25,559 nucleotides of DNA from CAMYLR01 sp039590215 (GTDB lineage: Bacteria > Gemmatimonadota > Gemmatimonadetes > JACCXV01 > JAHWKZ01). Of this stretch, positions 15,687 through 22,759 are shown piece by piece (within the stretch, counting starts at the first letter, position 1; every line of letters starts with the position of its first letter). The notes under the pieces are model-generated. The model had not been told where the DNA came from and did no database searches. It was given only the letters and a program-made list of their open reading frames with translations. The stretch lies in contig JBDHFX010000056.1 in the NCBI GenBank assembly GCA_039590215.1, forward strand, positions 1 to 25,559, written 5' to 3'. The translations under genes and the position numbers were made by a program.

Positions 15687-17006
15687 CTAGCCTTCGCGCA
15701 CGATCGCGCGCCGACCGATCGAGTAGTATGAGAATCCATGGCTCGCCATGGTATCAAGATCAAAAACGTTGCGCCCATCAAACACGACTGGCTCTTTCAG
15801 TGTACGCTTGATGCGTTCGATGTCCGGGAACCTGAACTCGTTCCACTCGGTGACTATGATCAGCGCGTCGGCGTCCTGGAGCGCGGCGTAGGCGTCAGTA
15901 GCGTAGCCGATTTGGTCACCGAGCACGCGACGCGCGTTCTCGATCGCTACCGGGTCAAACGCGACAACCTCGGCACCACTCGTCAAGAGCTCCTCGATTA
16001 CCGTCAGCGCTGGCGCCTCGCGCACATCATCAGTCTGTGGCTTGAAAGCCAACCCCCATAGAGCAAAGCGTCGGCCACTGAGTTCTTCACCATAGTGAGA
16101 ACGCACCTTATCAACCAATCGTCGCCGCTGTCGGTGATTCACTCGATGCACGGCATCGATCATAGTGAACTCGTAGTCGACCTCGTCCGCCAAGTGCTGC
16201 AGCGCTTGAACATCCTTTGGGAAACAGGAACCACCGAAGCCGACACCCGGAAATAGAAACGAGGCTCCCAAACGATGGTCGGCACCTACGCCGGCGCGCA
16301 CTTGGTCGACGTTCGCGCCTACCCGCTCACAGAGATTCGCGATCTCATTCATAAACGTGATGCGACTCGCCAACATCGCGTTGGCAGCGTATTTGGTCAT
16401 CTCAGCCGAACGGGTATCCATAAACAGGATCGGCTTGCCGGTTCGGACGAATGGAGCGTAAAGGGCCCGCATGACCTCCTGGCCGGTCTCGTCATCGGCC
16501 CCTACGACCACCCGGTCGGGCTTCAGGAAATCATCCACCGCCGTACCCTCCTTCAGGAACTCCGGGTTCGAGATCACTGAACAGCGGTGCTCGGACGTTT
16601 TCGCTAACTCGGCGCGCATGCGATCCGCGGTCCCAACCGGGACGGTGCTTTTGTTGACTAAGCATCTCGGACCGTTGGCATGCTGTCCGATCACGTTCGC
16701 AACCGCGAGAACCCCGCTGATGTCGGGTGACCCATCTTCTCGCGAGGGAGTACCCACGGCTATGAACAGCAACTCGTTGGACTCCACTGTCGCCAGTGGG
16801 TCAGTCGTGAAGCTAAGACGGCCCTCGTCGACATTGCGCACCACCAGTTCCTCCAACCCGGGCTCGTAGAAGGGGACCTTCTTGCGCTTCAGCGTCTCGA
16901 TCTTGTCGACATCGATGTCGCAGCACATGACCTGATTGCCCATCTCAGCGAAGCAGGTACCCGTCACGAGCCCGACATACCCCACCCCGAACACTCCCAG
17001 GTTCAT
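15687..17006 (-). CDS. ugd: UDP-glucose 6-dehydrogenase
   Basis: Ugd oxidises UDP-glucose twice to UDP-glucuronate using NAD, giving a precursor for polysaccharides and LPS. 439 residues from ATG 17006, chosen because GGAGG lies 8 bases upstream; a GTG two codons earlier would be too close to that site. The Rossmann motif GVGYVGL is at residues 7-13 of the chosen product. KSTVPVGT and NPEFLKEGTA follow. The catalytic Lys and Asn are in EMTKYAANAML (K205, N209) and the catalytic Cys in GFGGSCFPKD (C261). The C-terminal domain has WGLAFKPQTDDVREAP. All active-site residues are present, which contrasts with the second dehydrogenase at 21462-22730. It heads the run ugd-udk-DUF4254-TPR-bamD-nadD. 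Confidence 0.94.
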   Translation of the reverse strand: MNLGVFGVGYVGLVTGTCFAEMGNQVMCCDIDVDKIETLKRKKVPFYEPGLEELVVRNVDEGRLSFTTDPLATVESNELLFIAVGTPSREDGSPDISGVLAVANVIGQHANGPRCLVNKSTVPVGTADRMRAELAKTSEHRCSVISNPEFLKEGTAVDDFLKPDRVVVGADDETGQEVMRALYAPFVRTGKPILFMDTRSAEMTKYAANAMLASRITFMNEIANLCERVGANVDQVRAGVGADHRLGASFLFPGVGFGGSCFPKDVQALQHLADEVDYEFTMIDAVHRVNHRQRRRLVDKVRSHYGEELSGRRFALWGLAFKPQTDDVREAPALTVIEELLTSGAEVVAFDPVAIENARRVLGDQIGYATDAYAALQDADALIIVTEWNEFRFPDIERIKRTLKEPVVFDGRNVFDLDTMASHGFSYYSIGRRAIVREG

Positions 17007-17092
17007 ATCCACTCCCTCCGATCGCGGCTGTGCGAGTCTATCATGGTGATTTGCGGGATGGCCGATCTTGGTGTGTCACTACCTGACTAACA

Positions 17093-17121
17093 AAGCTATT
17101 TTTCATTCGTTCGTCGTTCAA
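17093..17121 (-). promoter_or_regulatory. Possible sigma70-type promoter for ugd and the genes behind it
   Basis: On the minus strand TTGAAC (17116-17121) is followed after 17 bases by TAGCTT (17093-17098). This matches the consensus only partly (4 of 6 and 3 of 6) but has exact spacing. It lies in the 144-base gap between divergent ugd and nfuA, and would leave a leader of about 80 bases before the ugd ATG. No convincing promoter was found for nfuA in the same gap, although one is expected. Confidence 0.35.
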
Positions 17122-17150
17122 GTGCGCAAAAAGCCACAGCCGGAGCCGGA

Positions 17151-17747
17151 ATGATCAAGCTGACCGAAGAAGCACAAACCAAGATCTCGGATGCGCTCGA
17201 CAGGGCCGACCCACCGCGGCGACACCTCAGGATCCGAGCCAGCGTCGAAGCGGGGGCGTTCGCGTACCATCTCGAAGCCCTGACTGACGAGATGGTCACG
17301 CCTCAAGATACCGTGCTCGACCAGGACGGATTCCACCTCGTGCTGGACCCCGAGAGCGCGGAGCGGCTCGCAGGTACCCGAATCGACTACCGCGAGACGC
17401 TGGTCGAGAGCGGGTTTCAGTTCGACAACCCAAACCAGCCGGCCAGCCCCACCCTTCCCACCGGTGAGCGGACCGATCTCGAGGGTCCGGTGCCGGATCG
17501 CGTTCGGATGTTGCTCGACACCGAGATAAACCCGGCGATCGCCGCGCACGGCGGGCTCGTCCGGCTCGTCGATGTCCAAGATAACCGGGTTTATTTAGCA
17601 TTTGGTGGCGGATGTCATGGCTGCGGGATGGTGGACGTGACCCTCAAGCAGGGGATTGAGACCCGGATTAGAGAGGCAGTGCCAGAGGTGGCCGAGGTGA
17701 TCGACACCACCGACCACTCGACGGGGGTCAACCCGTACTACGCTTAG
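17151..17747 (+). CDS. nfuA: NfuA-like Fe-S cluster carrier protein
   Basis: NfuA delivers 4Fe-4S clusters to client enzymes such as lipoyl synthase and other radical SAM proteins. 198 residues, close to E. coli NfuA (191). The N-terminal half (residues 1-95) is a degenerate A-type (HesB/IscA-like) domain without cysteines, ending in ETLVESGFQFDNPNQ. The C-terminal NifU-like domain (from about 112) carries INPAIAAHGGLVRLV and the cluster-binding pair GGGCHGCGM (C155, C158). Start ATG has GGAG 5 bases upstream. It is the only solid plus-strand gene here, divergent from ugd and convergent with the radical SAM gene at 17894. The position beside two radical SAM enzymes suggests them as clients, but NfuA proteins serve many targets. 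Confidence 0.93.
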   Translation: MIKLTEEAQTKISDALDRADPPRRHLRIRASVEAGAFAYHLEALTDEMVTPQDTVLDQDGFHLVLDPESAERLAGTRIDYRETLVESGFQFDNPNQPASPTLPTGERTDLEGPVPDRVRMLLDTEINPAIAAHGGLVRLVDVQDNRVYLAFGGGCHGCGMVDVTLKQGIETRIREAVPEVAEVIDTTDHSTGVNPYYA

Positions 17748-17856
17748 TGCGGCGGGGCGTTGATCAACGGTCACGGGGATGGCGTGGGAACCGTTTCGCG
17801 CGCAAACGAGCGGAAACCCCGCCGGTGCCTGCCGAGGAGGCTCCGTAAAGTGCAGC

Positions 17857-17886
17857 GCCGGTCGCGGAGCGATCCCCGCGACCGGC
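17857..17886. terminator. 11-bp hairpin between convergent nfuA and radical SAM genes
   Basis: Perfect inverted repeat: GCCGGTCGCGG at 17857-17867, an 8-base loop, and CCGCGACCGGC at 17876-17886. It starts 7 bases past the radical SAM stop (minus direction) and about 110 bases past the nfuA stop. On the minus strand the following bases are TGCACTTTACGG, only weakly T-rich. The shape and position fit a transcription end shared by both convergent genes. Confidence 0.65.
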
Positions 17887-17893
17887 TTCATCA

Positions 17894-20077
17894 CTACAGG
17901 TCGATCTGCACCAACTTGTCGTCGGCGGCGGGTTTCTTCTTGAGCACCATCTGCTCGTAATACTCACGGACCATCGCCGCTTCCCGGGCCGCCTTCTTCG
18001 TGGCCAAACGTTCCTCATGCGCGTTCTGCGGTCCCTCGCCACGATCACGCACACTCAAAGCGTCCGCTTCATGGACCTCGAGCGCGTGCTCGTAGTTTCC
18101 GAGCGGGACTTCCTTCCCACCGGCAAAAATCTCGTGTCGACCGTGCTCCTTGTACCACTCAGCTACGGTCGCGTTCTTGTGCATGTGCTCGATGATGTTT
18201 CGCCATCCGTGCCCGGTATTGTAGGCACAGAACGAGATCTCGCCTTCCTGGGTTGCGTAGGGGATGATACACATCTCGGTACGCCGGAAATCGTAGTTGA
18301 ACAGATCCTGGAACCACATGCCGGCTACGAACAGGAAGTTCCACGGATCCTTGCGGCGCTCCCACGCGCCCTCGGCATCAAGCGATCCATAGTCCTTGCC
18401 CGACAACCCGTACGACTTGTCGAATTTCTTCAGCAACTCCTTCAGAGTCAGGCTCGGTGGTGCCTCGAACGGTTTGTAGTTCTTCAGCAGTGCCAGACCG
18501 ATCATCAGGTTCGACAACCACTTTCCACGGGCCGCGTCGGTGACCTTCGAGAAGTCTGATGCCAACCCGGGGATATCTAGGAACTGCGGCACCGGAGCGA
18601 ACTCCTTGGTCTCCTTGTTGAGCATGAACGCCGTCCCAACTCCGCAGTTGGGATGGCACCCGCAACTCACCTGGCCCCATTCGGCGCCTGGTCCGTGCAC
18701 TACATCGGCCAAATCCGAGAACGTCCCCATCAAGGAAAGAGGGAACCAATCCCGGAGCGGCTCGGTCACGTTGAGCTGTTTCTTCACATCATGCGCCATG
18801 TGGCTCAGCGTGTACCGCTGTCGCATACGCCGTTCGTCGGTGATCTCCTCGTCGCGACCGGTGAATGAAACTGGCTGGAAGGCGATAAACGCGATTTTCT
18901 TGGGATTGTCGAGCGCAAACCGGATGATCGGCCCGACCTGATCGTTGTTCACACTGTTGACCAGTGTCGTGACCAGAATCACTTGGACTCCGGCTTCGTA
19001 CAAGTTATCGATCGCCTTCAACTTGACGTCGAACAGGTTGCCGACCTTGCGGTGGGCGTTGGCGTCGTTGCCGATGCCGTCGAACTGCAAGTAGGCAAAC
19101 CGCAGCCCTGCCTTGGCAGCTTGTTTCGTGAACTCCAGGCTCTTCGCGAACTCGATGCCGTTAGTCGCCGCTTGCACCGAGTTGTAGCCGATCTCGCGGC
19201 AGTACTCGACCGCCCGCATGAAATGCGGGGAGAGCGTGGGCTCGCCGCCCGAGAACTGAACCGACATCTGGCGTCGCGGCTTGATCTTGAGCGCGTTGTC
19301 GAGAAGCTCCTTGATCTCTTCCCACTCCAGTTCGTGCACGAAACCGACCTGGTTGGCATCCATGAAACACGGATCACACATCATGTTGCAGCGGTTCGTG
19401 AGATCGACCGTCATCACCGCGCCGCGACCGTGCTTGATCGTCGAGCTGCCATGGTCGTGGAGGTCACCGTCGTTGTGGGTCCGCAAGTCACGCCCCGGGA
19501 AGTTCGCCTCGATCCACTCGAGGAACTCCGAGTCGATCGCCATCAAGTCCTCGAAACGACCGTGATCCGGACACTCTTTGACCATCCATATCTGGCCATC
19601 CCGCTCCACGACCTGGGCCTTGATCTCGCCCACCTTCTCGTTGATCAGGACGGTGTAATCCTCTTTGCCATCGATGATCCGCTGGCGCGCCTCGACGACG
19701 CACTTTGGGCACAACGAGTCCGTTTCCCGCGGCCAGCCCAACTTGGGCTTGGATTTCTCCCACGACTTGAGCAGCGGTTTATCCGACCACTTGGGTGTGA
19801 ACGAGGGATTCGGCCGGTATTGGTTAAAGAGCTGAATCCCACGGAAGAGCACTGTGGCGACCTTCGTGACCCCCCAGTCAAACGTCTTCACGAGTCGCTT
19901 GGCGACTCCAATCCTGACGTTGCCGCGCGGATCTAAGTGCCGATCGGGAACCGTGAACGAGCTCGTATCGAACTCACCGACAGCCTCGCTGCCGTTGCCA
20001 GTCACGCCGGCCGCTTCGAGCGCCTTGCGTTGGGCCTCGGTGGCCTGGTCAGCGACCTGCGTATTCACCTTGATCAT
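17894..20077 (-). CDS. Radical SAM enzyme of the MJ0619 / tetraether lipid synthase (Tes) superfamily
   Basis: A 727-residue radical SAM protein. Residue numbers here count one extra from a TTG codon before the ATG at 20077, which has GGAGGAGG upstream. The N-terminal region has a zinc/rubredoxin-like motif: LCPKC (C124, C127) and KECPDHG (C170, H173). The radical SAM cysteines are in TNRCNMMCDPCF (C231, C235, C238), followed by SGGEPT (277-282) and ATNGIEF. FQPVSFTGR lies near 401. Further cysteine groups are CGCHPNC (C473, C475, C479), C604 in RRTEMCIIPYAT and C618 in FCAYN. This order, including the MWFQDLFNYD block, matches archaeal MJ0619/Tes, which joins lipid chains tail to tail using several Fe-S clusters. 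The archaeal extra CPYDCGLCP motif before the SAM domain is replaced here by an H/D/G-rich stretch (residues 201-219), and there is a charged C-terminal extension from about 640. Family membership is well supported; the lipid-crosslinking role is inference. Confidence 0.85.
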   Translation of the reverse strand: MIKVNTQVADQATEAQRKALEAAGVTGNGSEAVGEFDTSSFTVPDRHLDPRGNVRIGVAKRLVKTFDWGVTKVATVLFRGIQLFNQYRPNPSFTPKWSDKPLLKSWEKSKPKLGWPRETDSLCPKCVVEARQRIIDGKEDYTVLINEKVGEIKAQVVERDGQIWMVKECPDHGRFEDLMAIDSEFLEWIEANFPGRDLRTHNDGDLHDHGSSTIKHGRGAVMTVDLTNRCNMMCDPCFMDANQVGFVHELEWEEIKELLDNALKIKPRRQMSVQFSGGEPTLSPHFMRAVEYCREIGYNSVQAATNGIEFAKSLEFTKQAAKAGLRFAYLQFDGIGNDANAHRKVGNLFDVKLKAIDNLYEAGVQVILVTTLVNSVNNDQVGPIIRFALDNPKKIAFIAFQPVSFTGRDEEITDERRMRQRYTLSHMAHDVKKQLNVTEPLRDWFPLSLMGTFSDLADVVHGPGAEWGQVSCGCHPNCGVGTAFMLNKETKEFAPVPQFLDIPGLASDFSKVTDAARGKWLSNLMIGLALLKNYKPFEAPPSLTLKELLKKFDKSYGLSGKDYGSLDAEGAWERRKDPWNFLFVAGMWFQDLFNYDFRRTEMCIIPYATQEGEISFCAYNTGHGWRNIIEHMHKNATVAEWYKEHGRHEIFAGGKEVPLGNYEHALEVHEADALSVRDRGEGPQNAHEERLATKKAAREAAMVREYYEQMVLKKKPAADDKLVQIDL

Positions 20078-20110
20078 CAAGGTCCTCCTCCATCCGGTGA
20101 GGGATGAACT

Positions 20111-20124
20111 CAGATTAGAATCTG
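20111..20124 (-). promoter_or_regulatory. Short inverted repeat in the leader of the Tes-like radical SAM gene
   Basis: CAGATT, two bases, AATCTG: a perfect 6-bp palindromic repeat. It lies about 7-20 bases downstream of the expected transcription start of the promoter at 20138-20166, a position suited to an operator or a small leader hairpin. It could also be chance. Confidence 0.3.
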
Positions 20125-20137
20125 GTCAATCCTGTTT

Positions 20138-20166
20138 ATGCTAGCCTTCGCTAACCTCGGTGTAAA
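20138..20166 (-). promoter_or_regulatory. Sigma70-like promoter for the Tes-like radical SAM gene
   Basis: On the minus strand TTTACA (20161-20166) and TAGCAT (20138-20143) are spaced by exactly 17 bases. Each matches 4 to 5 positions of the consensus. It lies in the 117-base gap after the upstream radical SAM gene and about 60 bases before the start codon. It indicates that this gene can be transcribed separately from its neighbour. Confidence 0.55.
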
Positions 20167-20194
20167 GCCCGGAGATTCCCCACCTACAACCCAA

Positions 20195-21364
20195 CTAAGA
20201 CTGAGCCCCCCGACTCTGCCATAGCAGACTCGGCAACGAATGAGCGAATCCACGGGCGGTGTAGAGCACTTCGGTTTCGCCACGGCACGAATACCAGCAC
20301 GCCGTGCAGGTATTCTTGGCGTGGGCCTCGTGGAGCCCGTCCAGCACGTCGCCGATGTCGTCGGTGCGCAGGTTCCCGCACGGCTCGCTGGCGTTGAACT
20401 CGACGCACTTGGAAACGACCATCTGGTTGTCGACATTGAACATCGCCTTTCCGGCGATACAACCCTCGATCCCATCGTTTGCCGCCTCATCGAACTTTTC
20501 CAAGTACTTCTTGTTGGCGTGAAACGTTTCCGGATAGCGCTGCTTTAGGTCGAGCAGCACTTCGGTGGCGCCGTCAAGATGACGCTGGTCTTCGTTCCCC
20601 GTTTTCATGACCGAGTAGGGCTGCACTTGCCAATAGACACCCAGTTGGCGAGCCAGTTCACATAGCGCCGGCATTTGATCCAGGTTGTCGTCGGTAAGCA
20701 CTGAGATGATTTGAACCCGCTGGTAGGAACGATCGGCGCGATTATCGCGGAGTTGTTCGATCGCCTTGACGGCCCGCTCGAACGCGAACTTGACCCCGCG
20801 GTGCCGGGCGTGCTCGTCCGGGTCCGCGTAGTCGATCGACACCGAACAACCCCACAAACCGGCTTCCCACAACTGGCGAGCTCGTTTGGGCGTTATCCCT
20901 GATCCAGAGGTCGTCAGATACGGAAAATGGTCGCGCGACAGGACCTCGATGATGGTGTGAATGTCGCGCCTGAGCATCGGCTCGCCACCGGCCAGCGAGA
21001 CGATCAGCGACCCCAGGCTCGACAGCTTCTCGGCTCCGATGACGAAATCCTCGAGCGAGCACTCCTCGTGTGGCTTGAAGTCGTTCTGCCAATAAGTACA
21101 GAAAGAGCACCCGTAGTTGCAGTTGTACGTGACTTGCCACGTCACCCAGACCGGCTGGCCAGTCGCGTAGGCCTTGACGAGGCGATACTTCTTGCCCCAC
21201 CGGGGCCGGCGATCGTCGGCCAGGTACTCGTCGACGGACACCGGCGGACCGATCGGGATTTCGATTACCCGACCCGAGCCGTTCCCCCACTCCACCTCAG
21301 CAGTGGGGCGGTTGGCGCGATCTGTATCGGGAAGCAGCGTTTCAAGCGGTATGGGCCTGATCAT
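20195..21364 (-). CDS. Radical SAM / SPASM-type enzyme of unknown substrate
   Basis: 389 residues. The radical SAM cluster motif is CNYGCSFC (C82, C86, C89), preceded by the strand VWVTWQVTYN and followed by SLAGGEPMLR (GGE at 126-128), TSGSGIT and SVSIDYAD. The C-terminal part carries six more cysteines in a SPASM-like pattern: C302 in EGCIAGKAMF, C320, C329 in SEPCGNL, and C353-x2-C356-x3-C360 in CTACWYSC. It should thus hold one or two auxiliary Fe-S clusters, as in peptide-modifying, carbohydrate- or heme-related SPASM enzymes. The substrate cannot be named from sequence. No small precursor peptide gene was found beside it. It has its own promoter, a weak ribosome binding site, and lies directly upstream of the Tes-like enzyme on the same strand. 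A shared pathway with that enzyme is an inference. Confidence 0.85.
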   Translation of the reverse strand: MIRPIPLETLLPDTDRANRPTAEVEWGNGSGRVIEIPIGPPVSVDEYLADDRRPRWGKKYRLVKAYATGQPVWVTWQVTYNCNYGCSFCTYWQNDFKPHEECSLEDFVIGAEKLSSLGSLIVSLAGGEPMLRRDIHTIIEVLSRDHFPYLTTSGSGITPKRARQLWEAGLWGCSVSIDYADPDEHARHRGVKFAFERAVKAIEQLRDNRADRSYQRVQIISVLTDDNLDQMPALCELARQLGVYWQVQPYSVMKTGNEDQRHLDGATEVLLDLKQRYPETFHANKKYLEKFDEAANDGIEGCIAGKAMFNVDNQMVVSKCVEFNASEPCGNLRTDDIGDVLDGLHEAHAKNTCTACWYSCRGETEVLYTARGFAHSLPSLLWQSRGAQS

Positions 21365-21422
21365 GCACTCGTCCGCAATGAAGTGTAGAGAGATCGATCG
21401 AGCTCCGCAGATGTGATGGAGT

Positions 21423-21452
21423 AGTCTAACCGAGCCGTTTTAGTCCTGTCAA
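21423..21452 (-). promoter_or_regulatory. Strong sigma70-like promoter for the SPASM radical SAM gene
   Basis: On the minus strand a perfect minus-35 TTGACA (21447-21452) is followed after 18 bases by TAGACT (21423-21428, 4 of 6 matches to TATAAT). It starts 10 bases after the stop codon of the upstream dehydrogenase gene. It would give a leader of about 50 bases, which contains the near-palindromic GAGCTCGATCGATCTC. This is the best promoter match in the window. Confidence 0.65.
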
Positions 21453-21461
21453 ACTGCTCGC

Positions 21462-22730
21462 TCACGCCCGCCAAACCCGGCCCTCCGATTCCACGTCTCG
21501 GGGTACAGCGTTTCGGGTGTCGACAATCGCCGGTGCCCACCGAGCCAATGCGCGATAGTCGACCCGGTCGTGGTCGGTTGCGATGACCGCTAGATCGAAC
21601 CTCCCGACCGTTTTTTGATTCAGTTCAATCGATTTCATTCCTGCCCATTTCGCATGCTGACGACCGGCGTGGATGACCGGAATGTGAGGGTCGAAATAGC
21701 CGACCTCGGCGCCCTGGCGCTCGAACCCTTCCATCAGCCGGTAGCTCGGTGACTCCCGATCGTCAGCCACATTGGGCTTGAACGCCAACCCCACGATCAA
21801 CACTCGGCTGCCGTCAACTTGCTTCCCCTGAGCGGCGAGTGCCTCGGCTGAGCGCTCGATCACGAACTCCGGCATCCGCCGGTTGACCTCCCCGGCGAGC
21901 TCGACGAACCGCGCGCGCTGGCCCAGTTGATCCGCCTTCCACGCGAGATAGTAGGGGTCGATCGGGATACAGTGACCACCCCACCCCGGTCCCGGATCGA
22001 AGCGCATAAAACCGAACGGCTTGGTGGACGCCGCGTCGAGTACCTCCCAAACATCGACGTCCATCTCCCGGAGAATCACCTTCAGCTCATTGACAAAGGC
22101 GATGTTGTGAGCCAAGTCGCCGGAAACCTGATCCACCCCACCCACGACTTTGGGTATCGTACGCGTGGTGAATTCTGTGCTGCCCGGATTCTCGCGCTCT
22201 GGCGAGAAGGCCAGAAAAAAATCGCGTCCCAAGATCAGACCGGATTCCTCGAGTTTGGCGCGGAGTAGCTCGTCGGTCGTACCCGGATACGTCGTCGATT
22301 CCAACACCACCAGCTGGCCCGGCCTCAACCAAGTCACGATTCGCTCCGCTGTCCCGACGATAAACTGCATGTCAGGCTCCCGATCCGGCGTCAGAGGCGT
22401 CGGCACGCAGATCAACAGCGCATCGGGCTCGGACAATCGCTCAAAGTCGGCAGTGGGCGTGAATTGACGCTGCTTTATCGCCGCCTCGATGCGACTCTCA
22501 TCCAAATGGCCAATGTAGCTGTGGCCGCGTTCGAGCTGTTCGATCTTCTCGCCGTCGACATCGAAGCCAAGCACGGTAAACCCTTCTTCGGCGAAAGCCA
22601 GCGACAGCGGTAGACCGACGTAGCCCAGGCCGATCACGCCTACAACGGCGGTGCGATCTTCGATGCGTTGCTGGAGGGTCTCCGCCGCTGGCGTCACCGG
22701 CTGAGCGCCAACGTGCTGAGCTGATACCAC
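21462..22730 (-). CDS. WecC/WbpA-like nucleotide-sugar dehydrogenase with an internal in-frame deletion
   Basis: This belongs to the UDP-N-acetylglucosamine/mannosamine 6-dehydrogenase group, which makes uronate precursors for surface polysaccharide. 422 residues, GTG start at 22730. It has the Rossmann motif GVIGLGYVGLPL (31-42), STTYPGTTDELL, FFLAFSPERENPG, the catalytic Cys in GWGGHCIPIDPYYL (C254), and the C-terminal GLAFKPNVADDRESP. Between SGDLA and NIAFVNELK (residues 203-216; 22107-22112 at the junction) about 32 residues found in relatives are absent. In E. coli WecC this segment includes TAEMCKLTENSFRDV. That segment carries the conserved Lys and Asn of the active site, so the product is expected to be inactive or badly folded. 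The reading frame stays open, so automatic annotation would show a normal gene. ftsK is 29 bases upstream. Confidence 0.88.
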   Translation of the reverse strand: MVSAQHVGAQPVTPAAETLQQRIEDRTAVVGVIGLGYVGLPLSLAFAEEGFTVLGFDVDGEKIEQLERGHSYIGHLDESRIEAAIKQRQFTPTADFERLSEPDALLICVPTPLTPDREPDMQFIVGTAERIVTWLRPGQLVVLESTTYPGTTDELLRAKLEESGLILGRDFFLAFSPERENPGSTEFTTRTIPKVVGGVDQVSGDLAHNIAFVNELKVILREMDVDVWEVLDAASTKPFGFMRFDPGPGWGGHCIPIDPYYLAWKADQLGQRARFVELAGEVNRRMPEFVIERSAEALAAQGKQVDGSRVLIVGLAFKPNVADDRESPSYRLMEGFERQGAEVGYFDPHIPVIHAGRQHAKWAGMKSIELNQKTVGRFDLAVIATDHDRVDYRALARWAPAIVDTRNAVPRDVESEGRVWRA

Positions 22731-22759
22731 TCGACGCTCATCGCAGGACCCTGGGCTTC

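Noticed and set aside
18983..19936. Plus-strand open frame of 317 codons
   Set aside because: Antisense to the Tes-like radical SAM gene, whose conserved motifs lie in the minus frame; the plus frame is Val/Arg/His-rich shadow sequence.
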